A DNA stretch of 64,000 nucleotides, from assembly GCF_019645855.1 (NCBI RefSeq), contig NZ_CP080999.1, forward strand, positions 2,418,001-2,482,000, read 5' to 3'. The translations under genes and the position numbers were made by a program. Shown here one piece after another: positions 12,009 through 21,100 of the stretch (the stretch's first letter is position 1; the number at the start of each line of letters is the position of its first letter). Source of the stretch: Mycobacterium malmoense. Its GTDB lineage: Bacteria; Actinomycetota; Actinomycetes; Mycobacteriales; Mycobacteriaceae. The notes below the pieces were generated by a model, which saw nothing but the letters and a program-made list of their open reading frames with translations, did no database searches and had not been told where the DNA came from.

Positions 12009-12929
12009 GTGGAACTCGCGCCTCGCGATCCGGACCCGGGCGAGCCCGAAAAATCGGTGACCACCCTGGCGCCCCCGGTCTCAAGACGGCGCTCTCCGGT
12101 ATCAATTCACACCGCGGCGCAGTGGTTGCACACGACAAATCACAGCCCCGGCGTCGTGGCGTTGATCCGGCGGGCGCGACGGCTGTTGCCCGGAGATCCC
12201 GAGTTCGGCGACCCGCTGTCCACCGCGGGCGAGGGTGGTCCGCGCGCCGCCGCGCGGGCCGCCGACCGGCTGCTGGGGGATCGCGAGGCGGCGTCGCGCG
12301 AGGTCAGCCTCGGTGTGTTGCAGGTGTGGCAGGCGATGACCGAGGCGGTGTCCCGACGGCCGGCAAACCCGGAGGTGACGCTGGTATTCACCGACCTCGT
12401 CGGGTTCTCGGGGTGGTCGCTGGAGGCGGGTGACGAGGCGGCGCTGGCCCTGCTGCGACAGGTGGCGCGGGCCATCGAGCCGCCGCTGCTCGACGCCGGC
12501 GGGCACATTGTGAAACGCATGGGCGACGGGATCATGGCGGTGTTCCGCGATCCGACGGTCGCCGTGCGGGCGGTGCTGGCCGCCAAGGAGGCGCTGAAAT
12601 CGGTTGAGGTCGCGGGCTATACACCGCGAATGCGGGTGGGGATCCACACCGGGCGGCCCCAGCGAATGGCCGCGGACTGGCTCGGTGTCGACGTCAACAT
12701 CGCCGCTCGCGTGATGGAACGCGCCACCAAGGGCGGAATCATGGTGTCGAGCTCGACGTTAGACCTGATACCGCAAAGCGAACTGGACGCACTGGGCGTC
12801 GTCGCCAAACGTGCACGCAAACCCGTGTTCGCCCACAAAACCGCTGGGGTCCCCGCGGACCTGGGAATATATCGGCTCAAGACTCTTAGGGAGTTGACAG
12901 CGTTTGATCACGCTTCCGAAACGAATTAG
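12009..12929 (+). CDS. Class III adenylate cyclase (Rv1647-like)
   Basis: 306-residue cytoplasmic cyclase making cAMP from ATP. The N-terminal ~115 residues are a helical regulatory region without membrane segments. The catalytic domain (~120-300) has metal-binding D129 (FTDLVGFS) and D173 (MGDGIMAVF), adenine-contacting K169, a probable D228, and transition-state N230 and R234 (DVNIAARV). The full set on one chain means a homodimer could be active, as known for Rv1647. The end reads into the rhomboid-like gene after 12 bp, so the two may be co-transcribed. The PE17 gene that precedes the cyclase in M. tuberculosis is absent. Confidence 0.92.
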   Translation: MELAPRDPDPGEPEKSVTTLAPPVSRRRSPVSIHTAAQWLHTTNHSPGVVALIRRARRLLPGDPEFGDPLSTAGEGGPRAAARAADRLLGDREAASREVSLGVLQVWQAMTEAVSRRPANPEVTLVFTDLVGFSGWSLEAGDEAALALLRQVARAIEPPLLDAGGHIVKRMGDGIMAVFRDPTVAVRAVLAAKEALKSVEVAGYTPRMRVGIHTGRPQRMAADWLGVDVNIAARVMERATKGGIMVSSSTLDLIPQSELDALGVVAKRARKPVFAHKTAGVPADLGIYRLKTLRELTAFDHASETN

Positions 12930-12941
12930 TCGACATAATGG

Positions 12942-13769
12942 ATGCCAATGATTGGGGGCATCTTCTCCCGGCTTGCCCGGGTTCGGTTCACGGTGGGATA
13001 TGTCGCGATTGTGCTTGCCATCAGCTGCGCCATCCTGGCGCTTGGCCCGCACGTGCACGACGTCATCGTCCAGCGCGCCAGCACCAACCTGCACAACCTG
13101 GCCCGCGGACACCTGGGAACCCTGTTGGGCAGCGCCCTGGTCGTCGACGCTGGCCCGCTGTACTTTTGGCCGCCCTTCCTGACCTGCCTGCTTGCACTCG
13201 CGGAGCTGCATCTGCGCACCATCCGGCTGGTGGCGGCATTTCTGGTCGGCCACATCGGCGCGACGTTGTTGGTGGCCGCCGCACTCGCCGGGGCGGTCGA
13301 GTTCGGCTGGCTGCCGTTGTCGATCACCCGAGCCAGCGACGTCGGAATGAGCTACGGCGCCCTTGCGGTGCTTGGAGCGATGACGGCGGTGATTCCCGGG
13401 CGCTGGCGGGCGGCCTGGGTCGGCTGGTGGGTATCGGCGGGCCTGGCCGCGGCGATCATCGGCGGCGACTTCACCGATGCCGGTCATACCGTCGCCGTGA
13501 TCCTGGGCGTGCTGGTGTCCGCCCGGTTCCGGCAGCCGATCCACTGGACGCCGGTGCGGTGCCTGATGTTGGTGGCCTCCTCGGGGTTCGGTTTCCTGAT
13601 GCTGGCTCACCAGTGGGGGACGATGGCCGCCGCGCCGGCGTTCGGTGTCCTGGGCGCGTTGGCGGCCTACAAGGTCGCCCAACTCACCGCGGGCCGCAGC
13701 GTGCTGCCGATTCTGCCCGCGGGTGACCGCAACGCGCTGACCCGTCCGCAGCCGGTCATGACCGGCTAG
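12942..13769 (+). CDS. Rhomboid-like integral membrane protein (Rv1648-like)
   Basis: 275 residues with about six transmembrane segments (first: YVAIVLAISCAILAL). A rhomboid-like order of motifs is visible: GHIGATLLVA near residue 107, GMSYG (a GxSxG elbow) near 139, and a His in DAGHTVAVILG near 184. This resembles a rhomboid Ser-His dyad, but sequence similarity to characterised proteases is low and activity is uncertain. ATG 12942 is chosen because it lies just after the cyclase stop and gives a natural N-terminus. The C-terminus (about 50 residues) is cytoplasmic and polar. Confidence 0.7.
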   Translation: MPMIGGIFSRLARVRFTVGYVAIVLAISCAILALGPHVHDVIVQRASTNLHNLARGHLGTLLGSALVVDAGPLYFWPPFLTCLLALAELHLRTIRLVAAFLVGHIGATLLVAAALAGAVEFGWLPLSITRASDVGMSYGALAVLGAMTAVIPGRWRAAWVGWWVSAGLAAAIIGGDFTDAGHTVAVILGVLVSARFRQPIHWTPVRCLMLVASSGFGFLMLAHQWGTMAAAPAFGVLGALAAYKVAQLTAGRSVLPILPAGDRNALTRPQPVMTG

Positions 13770-13824
13770 CCATTTCGTCGGCCATCTTTCAAGCGCGCGC
13801 CGAAGCACCGCACACCGGATCACC

Positions 13825-13830
13825 TATGAT
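13825..13830 (+). promoter_or_regulatory. -10 element of pheST
   Basis: TATGAT, a close match to the SigA -10, lies 132 bases before pheS; a start near 13837 gives a ~125-nt leader. No convincing -35 was found. Confidence 0.5.
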
Positions 13831-13878
13831 CGGCACTTGCGTCACGCTCGTAGTCAGCCAGCCCGCCCGGCGACGATG

Positions 13879-13897
13879 CGCTCCGCGTAGCGGAGCG
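13879..13897 (+). repeat. Perfect hairpin in pheST leader
   Basis: CGCTCCGC and GCGGAGCG form an 8-bp stem with a GTA loop, followed by AGGAGGAG. No U-tract follows, so it is not a terminator. It may be a structured leader element or a dispersed palindromic repeat. Confidence 0.55.
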
Positions 13898-13961
13898 AGG
13901 AGGAGTCGGGTGAATTGAGCCCGCCCCCGAACAGCCTCGTCAGCAAGGAGAGTGTCGCCGC

Positions 13962-15005
13962 GTGGGTGATCAACCCGTCGACCTGTCGCCGGAAGCCTTG
14001 GCCAAGGCCGTCAACGCCGCCCGGCAGGCCATCGCGCTCGCCGACGATCTGGACGCGCTGGCACGCGTCAAGATCGAGCACCTCGGTGACCGCTCACCGC
14101 TGGCACTGGCGCGGCAAGCGCTGGGCACCGTCCCCACGGACCAGCGCGCCGACGCCGGCAAGCGCGTCAACGCCGCACGCGGCGACGTCCAGCGCAGCTA
14201 CGACGAACGGCTGACGACGCTGCGCGCCGAGCGCGACGCCGCGGTGCTGGTCGCCGAGGGCATCGACGTCACCTTGCCGTCGACTCGGCAGCCGCCCGGC
14301 GCCCGGCACCCGATCACGATATTGGCCGAGCACATCGCCGATACCTTCATCGCGATGGGCTGGGAGTTGGCGGAGGGGCCCGAGGTCGAAACCGAACAGT
14401 TCAACTTCGACGCTCTCAACTTCCCCGCCGACCACCCGGCCCGCAGCGAGCAGGACACGTTCTATATCGCGCCGGAGGATTCGCGGCAGCTGCTGCGCAC
14501 CCACACCTCACCGGTGCAGGTGCGCACCCTGCTGGCGCACGAGCCGCCCGTCTACATCATCTCGATCGGCCGCACCTTCCGCACCGACGAACTCGACGCC
14601 ACCCACACGCCCGTCTTCCATCAGGTCGAAGGCCTGGCGGTGGACCGCGGCCTGTCCATGGCGCACCTGCGGGGAACGTTGGACGCGTTCGCGCGCGCTG
14701 AGTTCGGTGCTTCCGCGCGCACCCGGATCCGGCCCCACTTCTTTCCGTTCACCGAACCGTCGGCCGAGGTCGACGTCTGGTTTGCCAACAAGAAGGGTGG
14801 CGCCGACTGGGTCGAGTGGGGAGGCTGCGGAATGGTACATCCAAATGTGTTGCGCGCCGCGGGAATTGACCCCGAAGTCTACTCCGGCTTCGCGTTCGGA
14901 ATGGGCCTGGAACGCACCCTGCAGTTCCGCAACGGGATCCCCGACATGCGCGACATGGTCGAGGGAGACATCCGGTTCTCCTTACCGTTTGGGGTGGGTG
15001 GCTGA
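13962..15005 (+). CDS. pheS: Phenylalanyl-tRNA synthetase alpha subunit
   Basis: 347 residues. An N-terminal coiled-coil tRNA-binding arm (~1-85) precedes the class II catalytic core with motif 2-like GRTFRTDELDATHTPVFHQV near residue 197 and motif 3 GFAFGMGLERTLQFRNGI near 315. With PheT it forms the alpha2beta2 enzyme that charges tRNA-Phe. GTG 13962 follows an AAGGAGAG Shine-Dalgarno. The stop overlaps the pheT start by one base (TGATG), indicating translational coupling. Confidence 0.96.
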   Translation: MGDQPVDLSPEALAKAVNAARQAIALADDLDALARVKIEHLGDRSPLALARQALGTVPTDQRADAGKRVNAARGDVQRSYDERLTTLRAERDAAVLVAEGIDVTLPSTRQPPGARHPITILAEHIADTFIAMGWELAEGPEVETEQFNFDALNFPADHPARSEQDTFYIAPEDSRQLLRTHTSPVQVRTLLAHEPPVYIISIGRTFRTDELDATHTPVFHQVEGLAVDRGLSMAHLRGTLDAFARAEFGASARTRIRPHFFPFTEPSAEVDVWFANKKGGADWVEWGGCGMVHPNVLRAAGIDPEVYSGFAFGMGLERTLQFRNGIPDMRDMVEGDIRFSLPFGVGG

Positions 15006-17491
15006 TGCGCGTTGCCTACAGCTGGCTGCGCGAGGTCTTGAACGCCGGCGCCCCGGGCTGGGATGTCGGCGCCGGTGACCTCGGGCAGACACTGGTGCGC
15101 ATCGGCCACGAGGTCGAGGAGGTCGTCCCCCTCGGCCCGGTCGACGGCCCGCTGACCGTGGGGCGGGTCACCGCCATCGAAGAGCTCACCGGTTTCAAGA
15201 AGCCGATCCGCGCCTGCCTGGTGGATGTCGGCGAGCACAAAGACCGCGAGATCGTCTGCGGGGCAACCAACTTCGTGGTCGACGACCTGGTCGTGGTGGC
15301 GCTGCCGGGCACCACGCTGCCCGGCGGCTTCGCCATCACGGCCCGCAAGACCTATGGCCGTAACTCCGACGGCATGATCTGCTCGGCGGCCGAACTCGGT
15401 TTGGGCGCAGACCATTCCGGGATCCTGGTGTTGCCGCCCGGAACCGCCGCACCGGGAGCCGACGGTGCCGGGGTGCTGGGACTCGGCGACGTGGTCTTCC
15501 ACCTGGCGATCACCCCCGACCGGGGCTACTGCATGTCGGTGCGTGGGTTGGCCCGCGAAATCGCGTGCGCGTACGACCTGGACTTCGTCGACCCGGCGGG
15601 CATCGAGGCGTTGCCGGTCGAGGGAGCGGCGTGGCCGCTGACGGTGCAAGCCGAAACCGGCGTTCGCCGGTTCGCGCTGCGCCCGGTCACCGGGATCGAC
15701 CCCGCCGCCGTGTCACCGTGGTGGCTGCAGCGCCGGCTGCTGCTGTCCGGCATCCGCGCGACCTCGCCGGCCGTGGACGTCACCAACTACGTGATGCTGG
15801 AACTGGGCCATCCCATGCACGCCCACGACCGCAACCGCATCAGCGGCGGCCTCAGCGTGCGGTTCGCTCACCCCGGTGAGACCGTCGTCACCCTCGATGA
15901 CGTTGAGCGCCGGCTCGATCCGGCCGACGTCCTCATCGTCGACGACGTGGCCACCGCGGCGATCGGCGGTGTGATGGGTGCGGCGAGCACCGAGGTGCGC
16001 GCGGATTCCACCGACGTGCTGCTGGAGGCCGCGGTGTGGGACCCGGCCGCGGTGTCACGCACGCAACGCAGGTTGCACCTGCCCAGCGAGGCCGCCCGTC
16101 GCTATGAGCGTGCGGTGGACCCGGCGATTTCGGTCGCCGCGCTGGACCGGTGTGCCGCGCTGCTCGCCGAGATCGCCGGGGGAGCGGTGGCTCCGACTTT
16201 GACCGATTGGCGGGGTGACCCGCCGCGTGATGACTGGTCGCCACCGCCGATCCGGATCGCCGTCGACCTGCCGGACCGCTTCGCCGGGGTGTCCTATGCC
16301 CGGGGCACGACCGCGCGGCGGCTGACCCAAATCGGCGCCGTGGTGGTCCAAGACGGCGCCACGTTGACCGTGACGCCGCCCAGTTGGCGACCCGACCTGT
16401 TGCAGCCCGCCGACCTCGTCGAGGAGGTCATGCGGCTGGAGGGCCTGGAGGCCATCCCGTCGGTGCTGCCATCGGCTCCTGCAGGACGGGGATTCACGGC
16501 CGTGCAGAAGCGTCGCCGTGCCGTCGGCAAGTCGCTGGCCCAGTCCGGTTACGTCGAGGTCCTGCCGACCCCGTTTTTGCCCGCCGGCGTGTTCGACCTT
16601 TGGGGACTGCCGGCCGATGACCCGCGACGCACGACGACGCACGTGCTCAACCCGCTGGAAGCCGACCGTCCGCAGCTGGCCACCACGCTGTTGCCGGCAT
16701 TGCTAGAGTCGTTGGCGCGCAACGTATCCCGAGGTCTCACCGACGTCGCGCTGTACGCCCTGGCGCAGGTGGTTCAGCCGACCGAGGAGACCCGCGCCGT
16801 CGAGCTCATCCCCGTCCACCGCCGGCCCACCGCTACCGAGATCGCGATGCTGGACGCGTCGTTGCCCCGGCAACCGCAGCACGTCGCCGCGGTGCTGACC
16901 GGTCTGCGCGAACCCAGAGGCCCCTGGGGCCCCGGTCGGCGCGCCGAAGCCGCCGACGCGTTCGAGGCGGTGCGAATCGTCGCGCGCGCCAGCGGGATTG
17001 ACGTGGCTCTCCGGGCGGCGCGATACCTGCCGTGGCATCCGGGTCGGTGCGCCGAAGTGCTCGTCGGGGAAGCAGTCGTCGGTCACGCCGGCCAGCTGCA
17101 TCCCGTCGTGATCGAGCGCTCGGGACTGCCCAATGGCACCTGCGCGATGGAGTTGAACCTCGATGCGGTTCCCATCGTCGAGGCATTCCCGGCGCCGAGG
17201 GTGTCGCCATTTCCGGCCGTGTTCCAGGACGTCAGCCTGGTGGTTTCCACTCATATACCCGCCCAGGCGGTGGCCGATGCCGTTCGCGAGGGCGCCGGTG
17301 AACTGCTGGAGGACATCCAATTGTTCGACGTTTTCACCGGCCCACAGGTCGGCGAGGATCGCAAATCGCTGACCTTCGCCCTGCGTTTCCGTGCACCGGA
17401 TCGCACGCTGACCGAAGACGACGCCAGTGCGGCCCGCGATGCCGCGGTGCGGCGCGCGGCTGAGGCGGTCGGCGCCGAATTGCGCGCCTAA
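15005..17491 (+). CDS. pheT: Phenylalanyl-tRNA synthetase beta subunit
   Basis: 828 residues, normal length. Visible domains are the N-terminal tRNA-binding OB domain (~40-155; CGATNFVVDDLVVVALPG), B3/B4 editing domain (~210-390; LSGIRATSPAVDVTNYVMLE), B5 (~400-475), catalytic-like core and C-terminal anticodon-binding RRM-like domain (~735-828; FPAVFQDVSLVV). The editing domain hydrolyses Tyr-tRNA-Phe. Starts at ATG 15005 overlapping the pheS stop. It is the last gene before the PE island. Confidence 0.96.
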   Translation: MRVAYSWLREVLNAGAPGWDVGAGDLGQTLVRIGHEVEEVVPLGPVDGPLTVGRVTAIEELTGFKKPIRACLVDVGEHKDREIVCGATNFVVDDLVVVALPGTTLPGGFAITARKTYGRNSDGMICSAAELGLGADHSGILVLPPGTAAPGADGAGVLGLGDVVFHLAITPDRGYCMSVRGLAREIACAYDLDFVDPAGIEALPVEGAAWPLTVQAETGVRRFALRPVTGIDPAAVSPWWLQRRLLLSGIRATSPAVDVTNYVMLELGHPMHAHDRNRISGGLSVRFAHPGETVVTLDDVERRLDPADVLIVDDVATAAIGGVMGAASTEVRADSTDVLLEAAVWDPAAVSRTQRRLHLPSEAARRYERAVDPAISVAALDRCAALLAEIAGGAVAPTLTDWRGDPPRDDWSPPPIRIAVDLPDRFAGVSYARGTTARRLTQIGAVVVQDGATLTVTPPSWRPDLLQPADLVEEVMRLEGLEAIPSVLPSAPAGRGFTAVQKRRRAVGKSLAQSGYVEVLPTPFLPAGVFDLWGLPADDPRRTTTHVLNPLEADRPQLATTLLPALLESLARNVSRGLTDVALYALAQVVQPTEETRAVELIPVHRRPTATEIAMLDASLPRQPQHVAAVLTGLREPRGPWGPGRRAEAADAFEAVRIVARASGIDVALRAARYLPWHPGRCAEVLVGEAVVGHAGQLHPVVIERSGLPNGTCAMELNLDAVPIVEAFPAPRVSPFPAVFQDVSLVVSTHIPAQAVADAVREGAGELLEDIQLFDVFTGPQVGEDRKSLTFALRFRAPDRTLTEDDASAARDAAVRRAAEAVGAELRA

Positions 17492-17934
17492 CGGCGGCAC
17501 CACCCCGTTCTCGGCTCACGCCTGATCGATGCCGTGTGACCGTTGGTCATCAGCAAACCGGTCGACGGAGATCGCGATGGAGCTGATCCAAGCGATCCAG
17601 GGGCTTGGCAAGCATTCGTCCGGAGGCGGCCCAACGGCTAGGGGGCGCCCCGGCAGTGGGCGCCGAATAGGCTCCTTTCCCAGGCGACGACGAGCCGCCC
17701 ACGATCGCGCCTGTCTGGTGCCGATTCGTGCGCGCCCGCTCTGCGGCACATCCGAACTGCGGTTTTTGACGTGCGGCGCGCGGAGGCTACCTCGAACCGC
17801 GGTAAAGTCTGTGAAAACGCTGGTTGTCACTTTGCATCCGATCAGCTGTTCGTTAAGCTCGTGCCTGTCATAGTTACTGGTCGGTAACTTTCCGGCCGGT
17901 AACCGGCAACACCATAGAGTCCGGGGGGCCTCGT

Positions 17935-17946
17935 GCACACGTGTGC
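17935..17946. promoter_or_regulatory. 12-bp palindrome upstream of PE gene
   Basis: GCACACGTGTGC is a perfect palindrome 77 bp upstream of the PE start. It could be a binding site for a dimeric regulator; the protein is unknown. Confidence 0.4.
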
Positions 17947-17976
17947 GCGGGGCCCTGGCGTACTTATGTCGAACAT

Positions 17977-17993
17977 GATGACCACTGGTCATC
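17977..17993. promoter_or_regulatory. 17-bp operator-like palindrome upstream of PE gene
   Basis: GATGACCA and TGGTCATC are perfect 8-bp arms around a single C, ending 29 bp before the PE start codon. It is very unlikely by chance in this base composition and ideally placed for a repressor to block transcription or early elongation. Confidence 0.6.
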
Positions 17994-18022
17994 GCATTTA
18001 GTGGCCCGAGGAGAGGGTGGAA

Positions 18023-19642
18023 ATGTCGTTTGTGATCGCAATGCCGGACTTGGTCGAAGGTGCGGCCCAGAATCTTGCGGGCATTCACTCGTCGCTGGCC
18101 GAGGCTGCGGCAACCGCGGCTGGTCCCACGACCGGGATCGCGACCGCGGCGCAGGACGAAGTGTCGATCGCGATCGCTTCGTTGTTCGGGAACATGGGCC
18201 AGGAATTCCAGGCCCTAAGCGCCCAGGCGCAGACGTTCCATCAGCAATTCGTGTCATTGATGAACGCCGGCGCGGGCGCCTACGCGAGCGCCGAGGCCGC
18301 CAACGCCGGGCAGGCCGTACTGGGCGGGGTGGATGCGCCTGCCCAGTCGCTACTCGGCGGCGCGCTCGGCAACATCGGTCAGAACCTCGGCGGTGCCATT
18401 GCCGGTGGCGAGGCGACCGTTGGGCAGCTGGCCGGCCAGGTCGGCCAGAGCTTCGGCGCCCTGACGGGAGCCGCGGCCGGCGCACCCGCTGCCGCGCCCA
18501 CGCTGATTCAGGGCATCAACGAGTTCTGGACCGGTGTCTCCGCCCCATACCAAGCGCTCGTCGCCAATACGGGCACCAACCTGCAAGCCATCGGAACTAC
18601 CTTCACTGCTGACCCCTTCCCGTTCGTGCAACAGATCATCACCAACCAGCAGGGCTTCGCGCAGACGTTCTTGAACGGGGTCGCAGTTGATCTCCAGGGT
18701 TTCCCTGCGAACGTGCCGGCGAACATCCAACTTGCCATTCAGGGCGCGTCGACCTTTAACCCTGGGGCTTTGGCGCAGCAGTTCGTCAATGGTCAGATCA
18801 GCACCGCCCAGACGGTGGTGACGTCGCTGCACAACGCTGCCGTGGACACCATTACCGGAGTGCAGACCTTGCCGGCGGGCTTCCAGGCAGCCTTCCAGGA
18901 CCTGTTGGTGGGCAACAACATCGGCGCATACGGCCAGATTCAACAGACCCTGCAAAATGCCTTCCTGCCTGGTTTCCAGCCCATCACCGTGGAACTCGCG
19001 GGGACGACACCTGTTCCGGTCGTTCCGCTTGGCCCGTTGGGGGATCTGGCACCCATCTTCGCCCTTCCCGGGCAGATGGCGCAGAGCTTGACCAACTTGC
19101 TGCCTCCGGGCTCTATCCCCGCGCAGATAGCGCAGAACTTCACTAACGTGTTCAGCGCACTCACGAACTTTGGGACGACGGCTACCGGTAGTCTCGTGAC
19201 CACTTTTGGGTTGCCTTTGGCGTTGGTGTTTGACGCGATAGGTGCGCCCGCCCAAGCGCTGAGCGCGCTCAATTCCAGCGCGGTGGCGTTTGTCACCGCG
19301 GCGCAAGCTGGAAACGCGTCGGCGGCCGCCACAGCGCTCCTCGACGCGCCAGCCTATGTCGCGAATGGTTTCCTCAATGGCCAGGCGGTGCCGATCGGCA
19401 ACGGTCTTGATATAAACGCGCTGATAGTCCTGCCACCGGTGATAGCAAACGTAGCGGGTCTTGGCTTTAGCCTCTCACTTGCGACTGAGCTCCCTGTGGG
19501 CGGGCTCCTCACTCCTCTGAGTACTCCTTTTGTTGTCGGTGGCGGTCCGTTTGCTGCCGGCAGCACGCAAATCGGCGGCCTAATTCCCGGCCTGCTGAGC
19601 ATTGGGCCCGAACTCGCGGCGGACATCACACCCATCGGCTAG
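18023..19642 (+). CDS. PE family protein
   Basis: 539 residues from ATG 18023 (MSFVIAMPDLVEGAAQNLAG), the usual PE start, with GAGGAGAGGG just upstream; the in-frame GTG at 18017 is less likely. The PE domain (~1-95) is the two-helix export module recognised by ESX type VII systems, usually paired with a PPE partner, though none is encoded nearby. The remaining ~440 residues are Ala/Leu/Gly-rich but not PGRS repeats, with a C-terminal block (ALSALNSSAVAF, ANGFLNGQ, IGGLIPGLLSIGPELAA) shared with the broken paralogue at 20021-20396. It is probably secreted or surface-exposed; function unknown. Confidence 0.85.
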   Translation: MSFVIAMPDLVEGAAQNLAGIHSSLAEAAATAAGPTTGIATAAQDEVSIAIASLFGNMGQEFQALSAQAQTFHQQFVSLMNAGAGAYASAEAANAGQAVLGGVDAPAQSLLGGALGNIGQNLGGAIAGGEATVGQLAGQVGQSFGALTGAAAGAPAAAPTLIQGINEFWTGVSAPYQALVANTGTNLQAIGTTFTADPFPFVQQIITNQQGFAQTFLNGVAVDLQGFPANVPANIQLAIQGASTFNPGALAQQFVNGQISTAQTVVTSLHNAAVDTITGVQTLPAGFQAAFQDLLVGNNIGAYGQIQQTLQNAFLPGFQPITVELAGTTPVPVVPLGPLGDLAPIFALPGQMAQSLTNLLPPGSIPAQIAQNFTNVFSALTNFGTTATGSLVTTFGLPLALVFDAIGAPAQALSALNSSAVAFVTAAQAGNASAAATALLDAPAYVANGFLNGQAVPIGNGLDINALIVLPPVIANVAGLGFSLSLATELPVGGLLTPLSTPFVVGGGPFAAGSTQIGGLIPGLLSIGPELAADITPIG

Positions 19643-19790
19643 TGTCGCGTGTTGTTGATTTTTGGCGAGTAGTTCGTCAGGTGTTTTGGTCCAGGTGAAT
19701 GGTTTGGCGTGTTGGTTGTAGCTGTCGATGTAGGCGCGGATCGCGTCCTGAAGGTCGGTGACGTCGGTGAAGGTTTCGCAGCGGACTGAA
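19643..19790 (-). mobile_element. IS630-type transposase 3' remnant
   Basis: On the minus strand the segment encodes VTDLQDAIRAYIDSYNQHA followed by KPFTWTKTPDELLAK, the characteristic C-terminus of IS630-family transposases. All of the catalytic core is missing. The remnant starts immediately after the stop codon of the PE gene and abuts the IS3-type remnant, so it is a dead scar. The end near TAGTGTCGCGTGTTGTT is likely the old element terminus. Confidence 0.7.
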
Positions 19791-20020
19791 GTACCCCAGG
19801 TTTTGTTCCTATTTGTGTGGTAAGGGCCGGGGTTGGCTGGCTCATGGGGTGTAAGGCGTCGGTGAGAGCGGCCTCGTACTCGGCTGGTGGAATAGCCGAG
19901 GGCTTGGTGCATGCGTTCCTGGTTGTACCAGGCCGCCCATTCGGCAGTCGAGAACTCGACGTCGTCGATGCAGCGCCACGGTCTGCCGCGGTTGATTAAC
20001 TCGGTCTTGTAGGCGGACCT
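19791..20020 (-). mobile_element. IS3-type transposase (OrfB) 3' remnant
   Basis: The minus strand encodes SAYKTELINRGRPWR, then EFSTAEWAAWYNQERMHQAL and GYST, the C-terminal DDE-region end of IS3-family OrfB, then after a frame change AEYEAALTDALHPMSQPTPA and LTTQIGTKPG. A two-base loss near 19890 breaks the frame. The upstream ~2/3 of OrfB and all of OrfA are missing. The junction near 20020 runs directly into PE coding sequence on the opposite strand. Confidence 0.75.
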
Positions 20021-20396
20021 TTGCAATTCGTTTTCGACGGGGTAGGGGCACCAATCAACGCACTAAGCGCGCTCAATTCGAGCGCAGTCGCATTCGGCAG
20101 CGCGGTGCAAAACGGAAATGCGTCGGCAGCCGCCGCAATTCTTGACGCTCCCGCCGTCGTCGCGAACGGCTTCCTCAATGGCCAAACGCTGTTAAACCTG
20201 CCGCCGCTGACGGTGAACATAGGCGATGTTCTCCATCACCTCAACGACCCCTGGGCGAGCTTCTCGCGCCGCTAAGTCCCGTGCTTAGCGACGTTCTGGG
20301 TCCGCTCCCGGGTACGCAAATCGGCGGGCTCATTCCCGGCCTACTGAGTTATGGGTCAGAGCTTGCGGCGGCAATCACACCGTGTAGTCCCGTAAT
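20021..20396 (+). pseudogene. 3' remnant of a second PE gene
   Basis: Codes for VFDGVGAPINALSALNSSA, DAPAVVANGFLNGQ and, in a shifted frame from ~20250, IGGLIPGLLSYGSELAAAIT, all aligning with the C-terminal ~140 residues of the intact PE gene upstream (VFDAIGAPAQALSALNSSA, IGGLIPGLLSIGPELAADIT). The PE domain and most of the gene are absent, the 5' edge abuts the IS3 remnant, and a frameshift separates the two halves. It is therefore a paralogue destroyed by insertion and deletion, not a functional gene. Confidence 0.8.
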
Positions 20397-21100
20397 GGCT
20401 GGGCCACGTCGGGTTCGGATCAACGCCGAGGGAATTCTGACAACGCGCCCCCGAGCGTCGATGCCTTGTTCCTCTCCAACCTTGACAGGCTTGAGAATTC
20501 GTCGACCGGCATTATCGATCGAGGCGGGCCAATGCCGTTGGGGCACTTACCAATACCGGCATCGCCGTACCCGCCAAACGCCACCTTAGCTACAAGCGAC
20601 GGCTCACCAAAATGCTTGCTGCACTGAGCATTTCGTCTATCGGCTAAGCCTGCGTTTAATGGATGGCACAGGTCTGCCACCGGACACCGCGGACGACTCT
20701 TGTCAAGCCGGGTGCGCCGGGCGGAAAAAGAGTACAACCGACCCCCGTCCGGATACCGACCAAAACGCCTGCAGTACAGCCGATTTGTGGTTTAAAGTAT
20801 CCTAAGCAACGTATTTGCGGTCGTCGGGTATCCTGCTGCCGCGTCGTGTGTCGGCAGGCAAAGGCGGTCCATCGGCGGCGGTGTGTCGACGGTCACTCCT
20901 GGGCTGACGCCCTCGGATAGAGCCGGGTCCCGGGGTCGCGGGCGCGTCGATCGGTCGCCTGGATAGTACGCAGACGCGCCGAATCCTGCTGAAAACAACT
21001 GTTTTCGGAATCGCTTGTGTGGCACGCCATTACGCTCATTTTGCCTCGGTCATTCGGGCTCATATACGCATATGCCGTTCATTTGTGTGGGGAGATGAAC
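20397..21100 (+). other. Gene-free region before the large PE gene
   Basis: 704 bp with no supported gene. The left part may be more decayed PE sequence (a short LSISSIG-stop near 20630 recalls the PE C-terminus). A TATCCT near 20799 and the AT-rich stretch around 20790-20815 could be promoter sequence. A GCATATGC palindrome lies at 21068-21075, and GGGGAGA at 21089-21095 is the ribosome-binding site of the next gene. Confidence 0.45.

Larger units (their letters stand above)
17492..18022 (+). other. Gene-free region before the PE island, with two palindromes
   Basis: 531 bp without a convincing gene; short open frames here have no recognisable product. It holds direct repeats of CGGTAAC near 17882-17904 and two strong palindromes, GCACACGTGTGC (17935-17946) and GATGACCACTGGTCATC (17977-17993). 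The second lies 29 bp before the PE start, so the region is best read as its promoter/operator. Confidence 0.6.

Noticed and set aside
17529..17873. 114-codon frame between pheT and the PE gene
   Set aside because: No Shine-Dalgarno, no family resemblance, codon use not like neighbours; treated as non-coding.
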